DNA of 64,000 nucleotides, taken from contig NZ_OOHJ01000030.1 in the NCBI RefSeq assembly GCF_900323885.1, positions 620,001 to 684,000 on the forward strand. The letters run 5' to 3'. Origin of the DNA: [Actinomadura] parvosata subsp. kistnae (GTDB lineage: Bacteria > Actinomycetota > Actinomycetes > Streptosporangiales > Streptosporangiaceae). The position numbers were made by a program, and so were the translations under genes. Shown one piece after another: positions 42,995 through 51,593 of this stretch (position 1 is its first letter; each line of letters starts with the position of its first letter). Below the pieces are notes generated by a model. That model saw nothing but the letters and a program-made list of their open reading frames with translations, made no database searches and was not told the DNA's origin.

Positions 42995-44335
42995 CTAGGG
43001 CAGCGCGGCCACCAGCTCCGCGCCGCCCCGGGTCGCGTAGCGGGAGGCGGGGCGCGGCAGGCCGTAGTTGCCGCGCAGGGTGCGGCTCTCGTACTCGTGC
43101 CGGAACAGGCCCCTGCGCCGCAGCTCCGGCACGACGTGGTCGACGAAGTCGGCCAGGCCGCTGGGCAGGAGCGGAGGCATGATGTTGAAGCCGTCGGCGG
43201 CCCCGCCCTCGAACCACTCCTGGATCTCGTCGGCGATCCGCTCCGGCGTGCCCGCCACGACGCGGTGGCCGCGGCCGCCGGCCAGGCGGGCGAGGAGCTG
43301 CCTGACCGTGAGGTCCTCCCGCCTGGCCAGGTCGACGACGAGCTTGCGGCGGCTCTGCGCGCCCTCGGTCTCCAGGGGGACGTCCGGGAGCGGGCGGTCC
43401 AGCGCGTCCTCGGTCAGCTCGATGCCGGTCAGGTGGGAGAGCTGGCTCAGTCCGTACGCGGGGATGATGAGCTCTTCCAGCTCCCGTTCCAGCAGGCGCG
43501 CCTCGTGCTCGGTGGAGCCGATGATCGGCGAGATGCCCGGCAGCACGAGCAGGTCTCCGGGCTGCCTGCCGTGCGCGGCCAGGCGGCGCTTCAGGTCGGT
43601 GTAGAACTCCCGGGCCTCCGGCAGGGTCTGCTGGGCGGTGAAGACGGCCTCGGCGAACCGCGCGGCGAACTCCTTGCCGTCCTCCGACGAGCCGGCCTGC
43701 ACCAGGAGCGGGTGGCCCTGGGGCGGGCGCCGGGTGTTCAGGGGGCCGCGCACCCGGAAGTGCTCGCCCGCGTGCTCGATCGGGTGGATCTTGCTGGTGT
43801 CGGCGTAGAGCCCGCCCGCGCGGTCGTCCAGGACCGCGTCGTCCTCCCAGCTGTCCCAGAGCTTGGTGACGACGTCCAGGAACTCGGTGGCCCGGGCGTA
43901 GCGGGTGGCGTGTGGCGGCCGTTCGACGCCGAAGTTGTGCGCCTCGGCCTCGCTGGCGGAGGTGACGATGTTCCAGCCGGCCCGGCCGCCGCTGATGTGG
44001 TCGAGCGAGGCGAACTTGCGGGCGACGTGGTACGGCTCGTTGTAGGTGGTCGACACGGTGGCGATCAGGCCGACGTGCTCGGTGACGGCGGCCAGCGCCG
44101 ACAGCAGCGTCAGCGGTTCCAGGCCGCCGAGCGCGTTGTGCCGGACGTTGCCCCGCAGGGCGACGCCGTCGGCCAGGAAGACCGAGTCGAGCCTGCCGCG
44201 TTCGGCGATCCGGGCGAGGTCCTGGTAGTGGCGGACGTCGGCGATTTTGGCCGGCTCCGTGCGGGGGTGCCGCCAGGCGGCCTCGTGATGGCCGACGCCC
44301 ATGAGGAAGGCGTTGAGGTGGAGCTTTCTCGTCAT
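42995..44335 (-). CDS. NtaA/SnaA/DszA-family flavin monooxygenase
   Basis: A 446-residue LLM-class monooxygenase of the long NtaA/DszA type, with the start FLMGVGHHEAAWRHP, DLARIAERGRLDSVFLAD, and SGGRAGWNIVTSASEAEAHNFG. Members oxidise aminopolycarboxylates, dibenzothiophene sulfone or sulfonates with reduced flavin from a partner reductase, which is not seen here. The ATG follows GGAGG. Divergent from the SsuD-like gene across an AT-rich promoter. Confidence 0.87.
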   Translation of the reverse strand: MTRKLHLNAFLMGVGHHEAAWRHPRTEPAKIADVRHYQDLARIAERGRLDSVFLADGVALRGNVRHNALGGLEPLTLLSALAAVTEHVGLIATVSTTYNEPYHVARKFASLDHISGGRAGWNIVTSASEAEAHNFGVERPPHATRYARATEFLDVVTKLWDSWEDDAVLDDRAGGLYADTSKIHPIEHAGEHFRVRGPLNTRRPPQGHPLLVQAGSSEDGKEFAARFAEAVFTAQQTLPEAREFYTDLKRRLAAHGRQPGDLLVLPGISPIIGSTEHEARLLERELEELIIPAYGLSQLSHLTGIELTEDALDRPLPDVPLETEGAQSRRKLVVDLARREDLTVRQLLARLAGGRGHRVVAGTPERIADEIQEWFEGGAADGFNIMPPLLPSGLADFVDHVVPELRRRGLFRHEYESRTLRGNYGLPRPASRYATRGGAELVAALP

Positions 44336-44439
44336 GTGGTCCTCCGGGTGGAGAAGCGACGCTCGATCCTGCGCGGGAGCGGGCTGAAGAGCTCTGCCGG
44401 CGGGCCGGCCGGGTGCGGTTCCCGAACTTACGAGCCCGG

Positions 44440-44490
44440 TTTCCTAAAGTCAATATTTCCTACTTGATATACATGGTTTATGGTGACCCG
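44440..44490. promoter_or_regulatory. AT-rich divergent promoter with TCAA-N9-TTGA
   Basis: The segment between the two monooxygenase genes drops sharply in G/C content. It contains TCAATATTTCCTACTTGA (TCAA and TTGA arms nine bases apart) and is a candidate operator for a sulfur-responsive regulator. Confidence 0.3.
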
Positions 44491-44518
44491 TAGAACCACC
44501 GAGCAGGAAGAGCGACCG

Positions 44519-45577
44519 ATGACCCTCCAGCTCCTCTGGTACATCCCCAACCAGGCGCAGCCCGGCCACCGCGGCGACGCCGTCACCGCCGACCACAACA
44601 GCCTGGAGACCCTCACCGGCCAGGCCAGGGCCCTGGAGGAGCACGGGTGGGGCGGGGCGCTCATCGGCACCGGCTGGGGACGGCCCGACACCTTCACGGT
44701 CGCCACCGTCCTGGCCGCCCGCACCACGACGTTCCAGCCGCTGATCGCGGTCCGGCCCGGCTACTGGCAGCCGGCCCAGTTCGCCTCCGCCGCCGCCACG
44801 CTCGACCACCTCACCGGGGGCCGGGTGCTGATCAACATCGTGTCCGGCAAAGACGACCTCGCCGCGTACGGCGACCGCGAAGGGGACCAGGCCCACCGCT
44901 ACGCCCGTACCAGAGAGTTCCTCCGGATCGTCCGCAAGCTGTGGACCGAGGAGAACGTCACCTATGACGGCGAGCACTTCACCGTCACCGGCTCCACCGT
45001 CGTGCCGCGAACCGTCGTCCGAGGCGACCGCCGGCACCCCCGGCTCTACTTCGGCGGCGCCTCCGCGGCCGCCGAGCGGGTGGCCGCCACCGAGGCCGAC
45101 GTCCAGCTCTTCTGGGGCGAGCCGCTCGACGACGTCGCCGAGCGGATCGACCGCCTCAAGCGGCTCGGCGAGAAGCTGGGCCGCGAGCACCCGCCGCTGG
45201 AGTTCGGCCTGCGGGTCACCACGGTCGTGCGCGACACCACCGAGCAGGCCTGGGCCGACGCCGAGGCCAAGGTCGCCCAGATGGCGAGCGGCGGCATCGC
45301 CCGCGACCCCAACCGGTTCACCGCCGTCGGCCAGCAGCGGCTGCTCGACCTGGCGGCGCGGGGAGACGTGCTCGACGACAACCTCTACACCGCTCCCGGC
45401 AAGGTCGGCGGCGGCGGCGCGGGCACCACATGGCTGGTCGGCTCGGCCGAGGACGTGGCGAAGTCGCTGCGCAAATACCAGGCCCTCGGCATCACCCACT
45501 TCGTCCTCTCCGACACCCCCTACCTGCCGGAGATCAAGCGTCAGGGAGACCTGCTGCTGCCCCTGCTGCGCGGCTGA
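44519..45577 (+). CDS. alkanesulfonate monooxygenase-like (SsuD-type) enzyme
   Basis: A 352-residue TIM-barrel monooxygenase of the SsuD type: TLDHLTGGRVLINIVSG, DREGDQAHRYARTREFLRIV, YTVTGSTV-like strand then RPRLYFGGAS, with LLDLAARGDVLDD. SsuD cleaves alkanesulfonates with FMNH2 to release sulfite. The ATG at 44519 has AGGAAGAG upstream. With the importer and DszA-type enzyme it forms a likely sulfur-scavenging cluster. Confidence 0.88.
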   Translation: MTLQLLWYIPNQAQPGHRGDAVTADHNSLETLTGQARALEEHGWGGALIGTGWGRPDTFTVATVLAARTTTFQPLIAVRPGYWQPAQFASAAATLDHLTGGRVLINIVSGKDDLAAYGDREGDQAHRYARTREFLRIVRKLWTEENVTYDGEHFTVTGSTVVPRTVVRGDRRHPRLYFGGASAAAERVAATEADVQLFWGEPLDDVAERIDRLKRLGEKLGREHPPLEFGLRVTTVVRDTTEQAWADAEAKVAQMASGGIARDPNRFTAVGQQRLLDLAARGDVLDDNLYTAPGKVGGGGAGTTWLVGSAEDVAKSLRKYQALGITHFVLSDTPYLPEIKRQGDLLLPLLRG

Positions 45578-45670
45578 GCCCCTCGGCAGGTGCTCGACGA
45601 GCAGGACGACCTCGCGTCCACCAGGTAGGCGCAGGTGACGCCGTTGGCGGCCTTGATCGCCAGATTTGCT

Positions 45671-45692
45671 TTAGATGATGATCAACATCTAA
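45671..45692. promoter_or_regulatory. 22-bp palindrome TTAGATG...CATCTAA
   Basis: Arms TTAGATGATGA and TCAACATCTAA mirror each other at all but one position. A weaker copy follows at 45707-45724. It looks like the operator of the truncated TetR-like gene just downstream. Confidence 0.5.
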
Positions 45693-45706
45693 CCTGTACG
45701 ACAAAT

Positions 45707-45724
45707 AGATGACGGCCATCATCT
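45707..45724. promoter_or_regulatory. second dyad AGATGA...ATCATCT
   Basis: AGATGACGGCCATCATCT shares the AGATGA/TCATCT arms with the palindrome 15 bases upstream. Confidence 0.4.
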
Positions 45725-45738
45725 TTACGCATGAGGTG

Positions 45739-45867
45739 ATGGGACGGGTTCCCAGGGCGGAAGCCGAGGCGCACCGGGCGGCACGCACGCGCCGAACAGC
45801 CCGGCCGGGCTCGGCGACCGCCCGCAGGACCCTGCCGCAGCACGTCGCCACCTGGAGATTGTCTTGA
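45739..45867 (+). pseudogene. 5' remnant of a TetR-like regulator
   Basis: The ATG at 45739 begins MGRVPRAEAEAHRA, the usual opening of a TetR protein, but the helix-turn-helix does not follow. The frame continues as Arg/Pro/Thr-rich sequence and stops at about 45867. Its two upstream dyads look intact. Only the first 14 or so codons support the call. Confidence 0.35.
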
Positions 45868-46051
45868 TCACTCATGCTCACGCGGATCGCCCCAGCGCGG
45901 TCCACCCCTTCCCCGAGCCGCCGCCCGGCATCCGGCACCCGGGCGCGCCACGGAAACCGTCGAGATCGTCGGCGAAGTCGGGCTCGAAATGTCGCCACGC
46001 GGCTTCGGCCGCGCCGCCGGACGACCAACCGCTGACGGATCAGGAGTGACC

Positions 46052-46774
46052 ATGACCAAGCTGCTTGACGAGATCATCGAGGCCTACGGCGGAGCCGACC
46101 GGTACGACGCCGTGTCGACGATCAAGCTGGACATCGACTACCAGGGGCCGTTCTGGGAGTTCAAGGGGCACGCGGACTTCGCCGGCGTCGAGGAGGTCGT
46201 CGCCGACCTGCACGCGCAGAGGATCACCCAGCGCAGCCGGGCCACCGGCCGCACGGTCGCGTTCGACCAGGATAAGCGCCTCGTCACCGTGACCGCGGCC
46301 AACGGCACGGTGCTCGACACGCTCACGAACCCCCGCGACACCTTCGAGGGCTACACCCCGGACACGAAGTGGAGCCTGGCGCAGATCGCCTACTTCCGCA
46401 GCTACGCGACCCACTTCTACCTGCCCGAGCCGTTCCTGTTCACCTGGCCGGGAATGGTCGTCGAGGAGATCGAGCCGTGGGTGGAGAACGGCGAGGCCTG
46501 GCGGGGGCTGAGCATCACGTTCCCGGAGAACATCGACACGCACAACGAGACGCAGAAGTACTACTTCGACGGCAAGGGCCTGCTGCGCCGGATGGACTAC
46601 CAGCCGGTCGTCAACGGCTACTCCCCGACGGCGCACTACGTCTCCGGGCACACCGAGGTCGACGGCATCGTCGTGGCGACGACGCGCGAGATCTTCATCC
46701 GGCAGGAGGACGGCACCCCCGACCGGTCGTGGACGCCGATCCGCCTCGACCTGAGCGACATCTCGTTCGAGTGA
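46052..46774 (+). CDS. conserved hypothetical protein, 240 residues
   Basis: A soluble beta-rich protein with alternating hydrophobic strands (STIKLDIDYQGPFWEF, KYYFDGKGLLRRMDY, ISITFP-like). It recalls LolA-like or lipid-binding folds, but no signal peptide is present. The ATG at 46052 has CAGGAG five bases upstream. It is next to an SDR and a broken HxlR regulator gene. No function can be assigned. Confidence 0.7.
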   Translation: MTKLLDEIIEAYGGADRYDAVSTIKLDIDYQGPFWEFKGHADFAGVEEVVADLHAQRITQRSRATGRTVAFDQDKRLVTVTAANGTVLDTLTNPRDTFEGYTPDTKWSLAQIAYFRSYATHFYLPEPFLFTWPGMVVEEIEPWVENGEAWRGLSITFPENIDTHNETQKYYFDGKGLLRRMDYQPVVNGYSPTAHYVSGHTEVDGIVVATTREIFIRQEDGTPDRSWTPIRLDLSDISFE

Positions 46775-46789
46775 GCGGCGGCCGCTTTT

Positions 46790-46972
46790 CGCGTCGACGA
46801 CCACGGTCTTGAGCCTGCTGGAGGAGATGCCGAGGCTCTCCTGGAACTGATCGACGCGGCTGTAGCCGTCGAAGGCGTCGTGCAGGATCAGCAGCGTCCA
46901 CCACTCGCCGATGTGCTCGATCGTGGTCGACAACGGCCATTCGCGGGCAGAGGCAGCTATCACGAAGGACAT
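46790..46972 (-). pseudogene. truncated HxlR-family regulator
   Basis: From about 46972 the minus strand reads REWPLSTTIEHIGEWWTLLI and LHDAFDGYSRVDQFQESLGISSSRL, the first half of an HxlR winged helix. After that the reading frame goes into unrelated basic sequence. The family is about 110 residues, so the recognition wing and the dimer helix are missing. It is divergent from the SDR gene (2-base gap), which it probably once regulated. Confidence 0.6.
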
Positions 46973-46974
46973 CC

Positions 46975-47817
46975 ATGAAGACCTGGTTCATCACCGGAGG
47001 CACGCCCGGCGGATTCGGCGCGGCCTTCGCCGACGCCGCACTCGACAACGGGGACCGCGTCGTGCTGACCGCCCGCCGCCCGCAGGAGCTGCGCGAATGG
47101 GCCGCGCGGCACGGCGACAGAGCGCTCGTCCTGGAGCTGGACGTGACCGACGCCGAGCAGGTCCGCGAGGCCGTCGCGACCGCGGAACGGCGCTTCGGCG
47201 GCATCGACGTGCTGGTCAACAACGCCGGGCGCGGCTGGTACGGCTCCGTCGAGGGCATGGACGAGGCCCTGGTCAGGCAGACGTTCGAGCTGAACTTCTT
47301 CTCCGTCCTGACGGTCACCCGCGCCGTGCTGCCCGGCATGCGCGCCCGCCGCAGCGGCTGCGTCGTCAACATCTCCTCCGTCGCCGGGCTGGTGGGGACG
47401 CTCGGCTTCGGCTTCTACACCGCCGCCAAGCACGCCGTCGAGGGCCTGACCACCGTGCTGCGGCAGGAGGTCGAACCGCTGGGCGTCAAGGTGCTGGCCG
47501 TCGAGCCCGGCGCGTTCCGTACCCGCGCCTACGCCCACTTCGACGACCAGCCCGTCACCGAGACGATCGAGGACTACCGGCCGATGCTCGACGCCGTCCG
47601 CGCGGCGATGGTCGAGCAGGACGGCAAGCAGCCCGGAGACCCGGTCCGGGGCGCGCGGGCGGTGGTCGCGGCGGTCGGCGGCGCGGACGTGCCCCGGCGT
47701 CTGGTGCTCGGCGGCCCCGGCTACGAGGCGGTGACGCGCGAGCTGGAGGCGACGCTCGCCGACGTGCGCGCCCGCGAGCAGGTCTCCCGCTCGGCCGACC
47801 ATCCCGCCGATTCTTGA
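46975..47817 (+). CDS. short-chain dehydrogenase/reductase
   Basis: A 280-residue classical SDR: cofactor motif TGGTPGGFGAAFADAAL (the usual TGxxxGxG), NNAGRGWYG, catalytic Ser in NISSVAG, Tyr-x-x-x-Lys in FYTAAKHA, and the usual PGAFRT. It uses NAD(P) to reduce or oxidise an unknown carbonyl or alcohol. Start ATG 46975 with GAAGGA upstream. It ends 7 bases before the stop of the convergent chrA gene. Confidence 0.88.
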   Translation: MKTWFITGGTPGGFGAAFADAALDNGDRVVLTARRPQELREWAARHGDRALVLELDVTDAEQVREAVATAERRFGGIDVLVNNAGRGWYGSVEGMDEALVRQTFELNFFSVLTVTRAVLPGMRARRSGCVVNISSVAGLVGTLGFGFYTAAKHAVEGLTTVLRQEVEPLGVKVLAVEPGAFRTRAYAHFDDQPVTETIEDYRPMLDAVRAAMVEQDGKQPGDPVRGARAVVAAVGGADVPRRLVLGGPGYEAVTRELEATLADVRAREQVSRSADHPADS

Positions 47818-47824
47818 GCGGACG

Positions 47825-49183
47825 TCACCAGGGCAGGAGCACCGTGCCGATGCCGAGCAGCGCGCAGATGCCCAGGATGCGGAGCATCGGCCATTTCAGC
47901 ACGAACGTCATGACCAGCGCGGCCACGGTGATGACGACGGCGACCAGGTTGAGGGTGCCGAGGTCGGGGACCTGCGTGTCGAACGGCCCCCACGCCCAGG
48001 TGAAGGTCCGGCCGAACAGGGTGTGCTGGGCGAAGTACACCGCGAGATTCGCGATGACGCCGACCACCGAGGCGGTGATGCCGGTCAGCGCGGCGCTGAT
48101 GGCGGCGTTGTGGCGCAGCTTCTCGACGTAGGGGGCGCCGAGGAAGATGAACAGGAAGCACGGCACGAACGTCACCCACGTCGTCAGCAACGCCCCCAGC
48201 AGCGCGCCCGCCCACGGCGTCAGCGCGCCGGGGTCGCGGTAGGCGCCGAGGAACGCGACGAACTGCACCACCATGATCAGCGGCCCCGGGGTGGTCTCGG
48301 CCAGGGCCAGGCCGCGCACCATCTCCCCCGGCGTCAGCCAGCCGTAGACCTCCACGGCCCGCTGGGCAACGAACGCCAGCACCGCGTACGCGCCGCCGAA
48401 GGTGACCAGCGCGGTGCCGGAGAAGAACAACCCCTGCGTGGTGAACACGCTGTCCGTACCGAGGAACAGCGCCACCGCCGCCACCGGCACCCACCACACG
48501 ACCAGCCCGATCGCCAGGATCCGGCCGGCCGACCGCCAGCTCGGCCGGGCATGGTGCAGGGCGTCGTCGGGGATCAGCGGTGCCGGGCCGCCGTCGCCGC
48601 CGTGCCCGTTCGAGCGCTTGAAGACGTGCGGCGCCAGCCGGTGCATCAGCCATCCGGCCAGGCCCGCGACGGCCACCACGACCGGGAACGGCACCCCGAA
48701 CAGCGCGAGCGCGACGAAGGCGGCCACGGCCAGGGCGACGAACAGCGGGTGGGTGAGCGAGCGCTTGGCGACCCGGATGACGGCCTGGGCGACGATGGCG
48801 AGCACGGCCGGTGCGATGCCCGCGAACAACGCGGTCACCACCGTGGTGTCCTGCCACAGGATGTAGACGACCGACAGGAGCAACAACGCCAGCATGCCGG
48901 GCAGCACGAACAGCGTCCCGGCCACCAGCCCGCCCCGGGTGCCGTTGAGCAGCCAGCCGACGTAGATGGCGAGCTGCTGCGCCTCCGGGCCGGGCAGCAG
49001 CATGCAGTAGTTGAGCGCGTGGTTGAAACGCTGCTGCCCGATCCAGCGTTTCTCCTCCACGAGCGTGCGCTGCATGACGGCGATCTGCCCGGCCGGGCCG
49101 CCGAAGGTCTGCAACGAGATCAGGAACCAGGCGCGGACGGCCTGCCGGAACGGGATCACATCACGGGTGGCTTCGATCGTCAT
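47825..49183 (-). CDS. chrA: chromate transporter ChrA
   Basis: A 452-residue two-domain CHR transporter of about 12 helices. Each half carries the CHR features (FGGPAGQIAVMQRTLVEEKRW and LPGPEAQQLAIYVGWLLNG in the first half; FGGAYAVLAFVAQRAV and TTPGPLIMVVQFVAFLGAY in the second). It should export chromate, protecting the cell. Third gene of the chrB-N, chrB-C, chrA operon (62-bp gap from chrB-C). Confidence 0.93.
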   Translation of the reverse strand: MTIEATRDVIPFRQAVRAWFLISLQTFGGPAGQIAVMQRTLVEEKRWIGQQRFNHALNYCMLLPGPEAQQLAIYVGWLLNGTRGGLVAGTLFVLPGMLALLLLSVVYILWQDTTVVTALFAGIAPAVLAIVAQAVIRVAKRSLTHPLFVALAVAAFVALALFGVPFPVVVAVAGLAGWLMHRLAPHVFKRSNGHGGDGGPAPLIPDDALHHARPSWRSAGRILAIGLVVWWVPVAAVALFLGTDSVFTTQGLFFSGTALVTFGGAYAVLAFVAQRAVEVYGWLTPGEMVRGLALAETTPGPLIMVVQFVAFLGAYRDPGALTPWAGALLGALLTTWVTFVPCFLFIFLGAPYVEKLRHNAAISAALTGITASVVGVIANLAVYFAQHTLFGRTFTWAWGPFDTQVPDLGTLNLVAVVITVAALVMTFVLKWPMLRILGICALLGIGTVLLPW

Positions 49184-49244
49184 GGCAACCTCTCGGAGGG
49201 CAGGTGAACGGGTGGCAGGATCGCCGGGGAGGGCGGCCGGCGGG

Positions 49245-49676
49245 TCACGCCGGCTCCCGCCCCAGTAGCAGGGCGCGTCGGTGGAACTCGTACAGGCCGT
49301 CGAAGAGCGGCCCGGTGATCTCCAGCACCCGCTCGTCGTCGCAGATCATCGACAGCCCGCGCAGGATCACGTCCACCCCGGCCGCCTCGGGCGCGTCGAA
49401 GCGCTCGTCGTCGAGGTCGGCCTCGTGCACGATCTCGGCCAGCTTCCACAACACCGGATCATCCAGCTCGTACCGCCGCAGGATCGTCTCGAAGCTGCAG
49501 TCGCCGCCGTGATGGGACAACTCGGCCCCGCGCATGTCGAACGGCGTCGCGTCCGCGGGCACCAGCGCCGGATCGTCGACGAACACGAACTCCGCCTCAG
49601 CATCGAGGTGCCGCCGGATCAACCAGGCGCACGCCGCCCGGTCGATGTGCACCCCTGCCCGCGTCGCCCACCTCAT
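49245..49676 (-). CDS. ChrB C-terminal-domain protein
   Basis: A 143-residue protein equal to the C-terminal domain of ChrB (RWATRAGVHIDRAACAWLIRRHLD, FDMRGAELSHHGGDCSFE, IVHEADLDD), which often occurs separately and contains conserved His/Asp/Cys residues. Its ATG overlaps the end of the ChrB N-domain gene as ATGA. The function is unknown beyond association with chromate resistance. Confidence 0.85.
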   Translation of the reverse strand: MRWATRAGVHIDRAACAWLIRRHLDAEAEFVFVDDPALVPADATPFDMRGAELSHHGGDCSFETILRRYELDDPVLWKLAEIVHEADLDDERFDAPEAAGVDVILRGLSMICDDERVLEITGPLFDGLYEFHRRALLLGREPA

Positions 49677-50152
49677 CCGGCGCCCTCCACCACCCGCACC
49701 AGCGCACGCACCGCCCGCTGCGCCGCCTCCCGCTCGATCGGCGGGAAGTAGTCACGCCGGCCGATCCGGCGCAGCTCGGCCTGCAACCGCTTGATGGTCC
49801 GGCTCCGCTCCCCCGGCCGCGCGGACGCGGCCGCCTCGGCCTGCTCGGCCACCGCCCGGTACTCCGCCGCCCGCGCCCGCCGCATCTCCTCGGCGATCGC
49901 CCTCTCCTGCGCGGCATTGCCAGGGACGGCCAGCCACACGGTGGCGCTGCCGCCCATCTCGCCGATCTCCTCGGCGATCCAGTCCAGCTGCTCCCGGGTA
50001 CGGGCGTCGGCGGGCAACGCCACCAGCCCGTCACCGAGCCGCGCCACGCCGAGCCGGTCGAGCTTGCGCCAGATCGTGATCCGCAGCGTGGACGGCTGGC
50101 GCGGGATCCGGTACGCGAGCAGCACCCACTGCCCACCGCCAGTTGTAACCAC
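49673..50152 (-). CDS. chrB: ChrB N-terminal-domain protein, candidate chromate regulator
   Basis: A 159-residue protein: WVLLAYRIPRQPSTLRITIWRKLDRLGVARLGDGLVALP, the ChrB N-domain, then an Arg/Ala-rich helical tail. ChrB proteins act as chromate-responsive regulators of chrA. The GTG start at 50152 lies inside a perfect TGTAACC-AC-GGTTACA palindrome, consistent with autoregulation. The gene leads the split-chrB, chrA operon. Confidence 0.88.
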   Translation of the reverse strand: MVTTGGGQWVLLAYRIPRQPSTLRITIWRKLDRLGVARLGDGLVALPADARTREQLDWIAEEIGEMGGSATVWLAVPGNAAQERAIAEEMRRARAAEYRAVAEQAEAAASARPGERSRTIKRLQAELRRIGRRDYFPPIEREAAQRAVRALVRVVEGAG

Positions 50153-50159
50153 GGTTACA
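50144..50159 (-). promoter_or_regulatory. chrB: TGTAACC-AC-GGTTACA operator at chrB start
   Basis: A perfect 7-bp inverted repeat with a 2-bp centre (TGTAACCACGGTTACA). It overlaps the start codon of chrB and has the TGTA-N8-TACA form shared with 27988-28005. Confidence 0.65.
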
Positions 50160-50250
50160 TACTAGTTCGCGTGCGGCGCCTCGTCACCACCCCGCGAGGT
50201 GCCGCGCTCAAGAGCATCGCGGCCGAGCGAAGGGACGTATCGTTCGTCCC

Positions 50251-51033
50251 GTGGAACTGCGCTTCAAGACGCGCGAATCGGACTCGCCGTGGGTCGACAC
50301 CGTGTGGACCTGCACGAGCGAGCAGGTCACCACGATGACGTCCGTCGCGGGAGTGCGGTGGGGCCTGGTGTTCTGGGAGCAAGCCGGCCAGGCGTACACC
50401 ACCATCACCGGCCCCGAGACCCGGGCCGGGACGGCGCCGGTGCCTGAGGGCGCGAAGTTCACCGGCATCGACTTCGCCGTGGGCACCTCGTTGCGGGCCG
50501 TGCCCACGCCGGCGCTGGTCGACGGCGGCATCGTGCTGCCCGACACCACGCGCCGGACGTTCCGGCTGGACGGTTCGCGCTGGGAGACGCCCGGGCCCGA
50601 CGACGCCGAGGCGCTGGTCGAGCGGCTCGTGCGGGCCGGGATCGTGGTGCGTGACCCGCTGTGCGGCGAGATGCTGCGGGGTCACCGCCCGGCCGTGTCG
50701 GGGCGCACGGTCGAGCGCCGGTTCCGGGCCGCGACCGGGCTGACGCAGGGCGCCGTCCGGCAGATCGAGCGGGCCCGCACGGCGGCGCGGCTGCTCGCCT
50801 CCGGCTCCGCCGCCGCCGACGTCGTCGCCAAGCTGGGCTACTGCGACGAGCCGCACCTGGCCCGCGCCTTGCGCTCCTATGTCGGACGTACGGTCAGGCA
50901 GCTGCGCGAGGGAACCGGCGGCGCGATCGGCCTCGACCTGGATCCGCGCCTCGACCTGGGCCAGCGTCTCGATCCGGGCCAGCGCCTTGATCTGGGCCAG
51001 CGCCTTGATCCGGGTCAGCGTTTGACGTCGTAG
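50251..51033 (+). CDS. AraC-family transcriptional regulator with LDxGQR tail repeats
   Basis: A 260-residue protein: an N-terminal domain (LRFKTRESDSPWVDTVWTC ... GLVFWEQAG) that resembles the ligand-binding part of the AraC/DUF6597 group, and a C-terminal AraC helix-turn-helix (GRTVERRFRAATGLTQGAVRQIERARTAARLLASG ... AKLGYCDEPHLARAL). The last 25 residues are LDxGQR repeats coded by four 18-bp units. It is convergent with, and overlaps by 19 bases, the RibD-type reductase gene. GTG start at 50251. Confidence 0.85.
   Translation: MELRFKTRESDSPWVDTVWTCTSEQVTTMTSVAGVRWGLVFWEQAGQAYTTITGPETRAGTAPVPEGAKFTGIDFAVGTSLRAVPTPALVDGGIVLPDTTRRTFRLDGSRWETPGPDDAEALVERLVRAGIVVRDPLCGEMLRGHRPAVSGRTVERRFRAATGLTQGAVRQIERARTAARLLASGSAAADVVAKLGYCDEPHLARALRSYVGRTVRQLREGTGGAIGLDLDPRLDLGQRLDPGQRLDLGQRLDPGQRLTS
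50950..51021 (+). repeat. four 18-bp repeats (LDxGQR) at AraC 3' end
   Basis: Units at 50950, 50968, 50986 and 51004, consensus CTCGAYCYGGGCCAGCGY, code LDLGQR or LDPGQR. They overlap the end of the reductase gene on the other strand (51015-51021). Confidence 0.85.
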
Positions 51034-51593
51034 ACCAGCTTCAGGATCCCGTTCGCGTAGCTGTCCGACTCCCGCAGCGTCAGCATGTACTTGTCCCGGT
51101 CGGCCCGGCCGAACAGGCTCTTTCCGGCGCCGAGCAGCACGGGGAAGACGAGCAGGTTGTACTGGTCGATCAGGCCCTCGTCCGACAGCCGCCGGGCCAG
51201 CTCCGCGCTGCCGTGGATGAAGATCGCGCCGCCCTCGCTCTCCTTGAGCGCGGCGACGTCCTCGGTCGAGCGGAGGATCGTGATCGGCCCCCACCCGTCG
51301 ATGACGGCGTCGTCGGACAGCGTGGCCGACACCACGTACTTGGGCAGCTCCTTGTAGTCGGCGTGGTCGGGCGAGTTGGGCCAGGTCTGCGCGAACGACT
51401 CGTAGCTGTGGCGGCCGAACATCAGCGCCGTCGTCTCGGCGAGCTCCTCGCCCTTCAGCGTCCAGGCTTCCGGGACGAACTCGAGATCCTTGAACACCCA
51501 CCCGCCGCTGCGGTGCTCCTCCCCCGGCCCGCCGCCGGGAGAGTCGACGACGCCGTCGAGCGACATGAAACCGGTGTAGACCAACTTACGCAC
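51015..51593 (-). CDS. RibD C-terminal/dihydrofolate reductase-fold protein
   Basis: A 192-residue protein of the DHFR-like RibD-C family: RKLVYTGFMSLDGVVDSPGG at the N terminus, MFGRHSYESF, and IFIHGSAELARRLSDEGLIDQYNLLVFPVLLGAGKSLF. Such proteins are NADPH-dependent reductases of uncertain substrate, frequently found next to AraC regulators. Full length. Convergent with the AraC gene. Confidence 0.88.
   Translation of the reverse strand: MRKLVYTGFMSLDGVVDSPGGGPGEEHRSGGWVFKDLEFVPEAWTLKGEELAETTALMFGRHSYESFAQTWPNSPDHADYKELPKYVVSATLSDDAVIDGWGPITILRSTEDVAALKESEGGAIFIHGSAELARRLSDEGLIDQYNLLVFPVLLGAGKSLFGRADRDKYMLTLRESDSYANGILKLVYDVKR

Larger units (their letters stand above)
45578..46051. other. 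474-bp region with two dyads and TetR remnant
   Basis: No intact gene is visible. It contains two related palindromes (45671-45692, 45707-45724), the beginning of a TetR-like gene that does not continue, and an unassigned stretch up to the ATG at 46052. Confidence 0.5.

Noticed and set aside
41990..44467. 825-codon plus-strand frame across the sulfonate importer and monooxygenase genes
   Set aside because: It lies antisense to the binding-protein and NtaA-type genes, which have clear motifs, and shows only mirror-image composition.
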